Positions 17,526-25,000 of a stretch of DNA of 25,000 nucleotides are shown piece after piece (position 1 is the first letter of the stretch; every line of letters starts with the position of its first letter). Origin of the DNA: Botryococcus braunii (taxonomy: Eukaryota > Chlorophyta > Trebouxiophyceae); contig KV908413.1 of assembly GCA_002005505.1 (NCBI GenBank), positions 467,448 through 492,447 on the forward strand, given 5' to 3'. The notes below the pieces were generated by a model that made no database searches, was not told where the DNA came from, and saw nothing but the letters and a program-made list of their open reading frames with translations. Both the position numbers and the translations under genes were made by a program.

Positions 17526-25000
<7,475 letters not shown>

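Overview
This is a eukaryotic nuclear DNA window: spliceosomal GT-AG introns, long dinucleotide microsatellites and large non-coding stretches, with no operons or bacterial-type genes. Codon use is not strongly GC-biased. The species cannot be fixed from sequence alone. A large-genome alga, other plant-lineage organism or protist is possible, and an invertebrate is not excluded.

Two multi-exon genes were rebuilt by eye from splice sites, reading phase and protein character. Gene A (+ strand, 8531-14647, 11 exons, about 503 residues) appears complete. It encodes a Ser-rich protein with basic helices, one membrane-spanning segment and a C-terminal domain I do not recognise; exons 3 and 4 are a tandem exon duplication. 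Gene B (- strand, from beyond 25000 down to 18744, at least 8 exons in view) looks like the 3' part of an ionotropic-glutamate-receptor-like channel: second half of the ligand-binding lobe, the last membrane segment (M4), then an unusually long Ser/Tyr/Pro-rich tail of about 280 residues. The genes converge, with about 4.1 kb between their stop codons. Both would act in membranes; nothing here shows that they act together.

Layout: 1-6420 is mostly repeat-rich DNA without a confident gene (55-bp tandem duplication, two large microsatellite/purine blocks, weak open-frame relics). 6423-7137 holds the most striking structure: three short exon-like blocks separated by two GT-AG introns, followed 44 bases later by a copy of the same three blocks joined exactly, without the introns, 246 of 247 bases identical. 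This looks like a recent cDNA-mediated event inside its own locus. 7138-8520 holds frame-shifted coding relics. 8531-14647 is gene A, whose intron 4 carries a reverse-transcriptase-like relic and large microsatellites. 14648-18743 is the convergent spacer. 18744-25000 is gene B; its introns carry a 63-bp-arm hairpin set in an array of degenerate ~20-bp repeats, a long CA/GA tract, G-rich tandem repeats and possible small frames on the other strand.

All family assignments rest on pattern recognition without database search. Exon edges come from splice-site consensus plus phase agreement and should be confirmed by RNA data.
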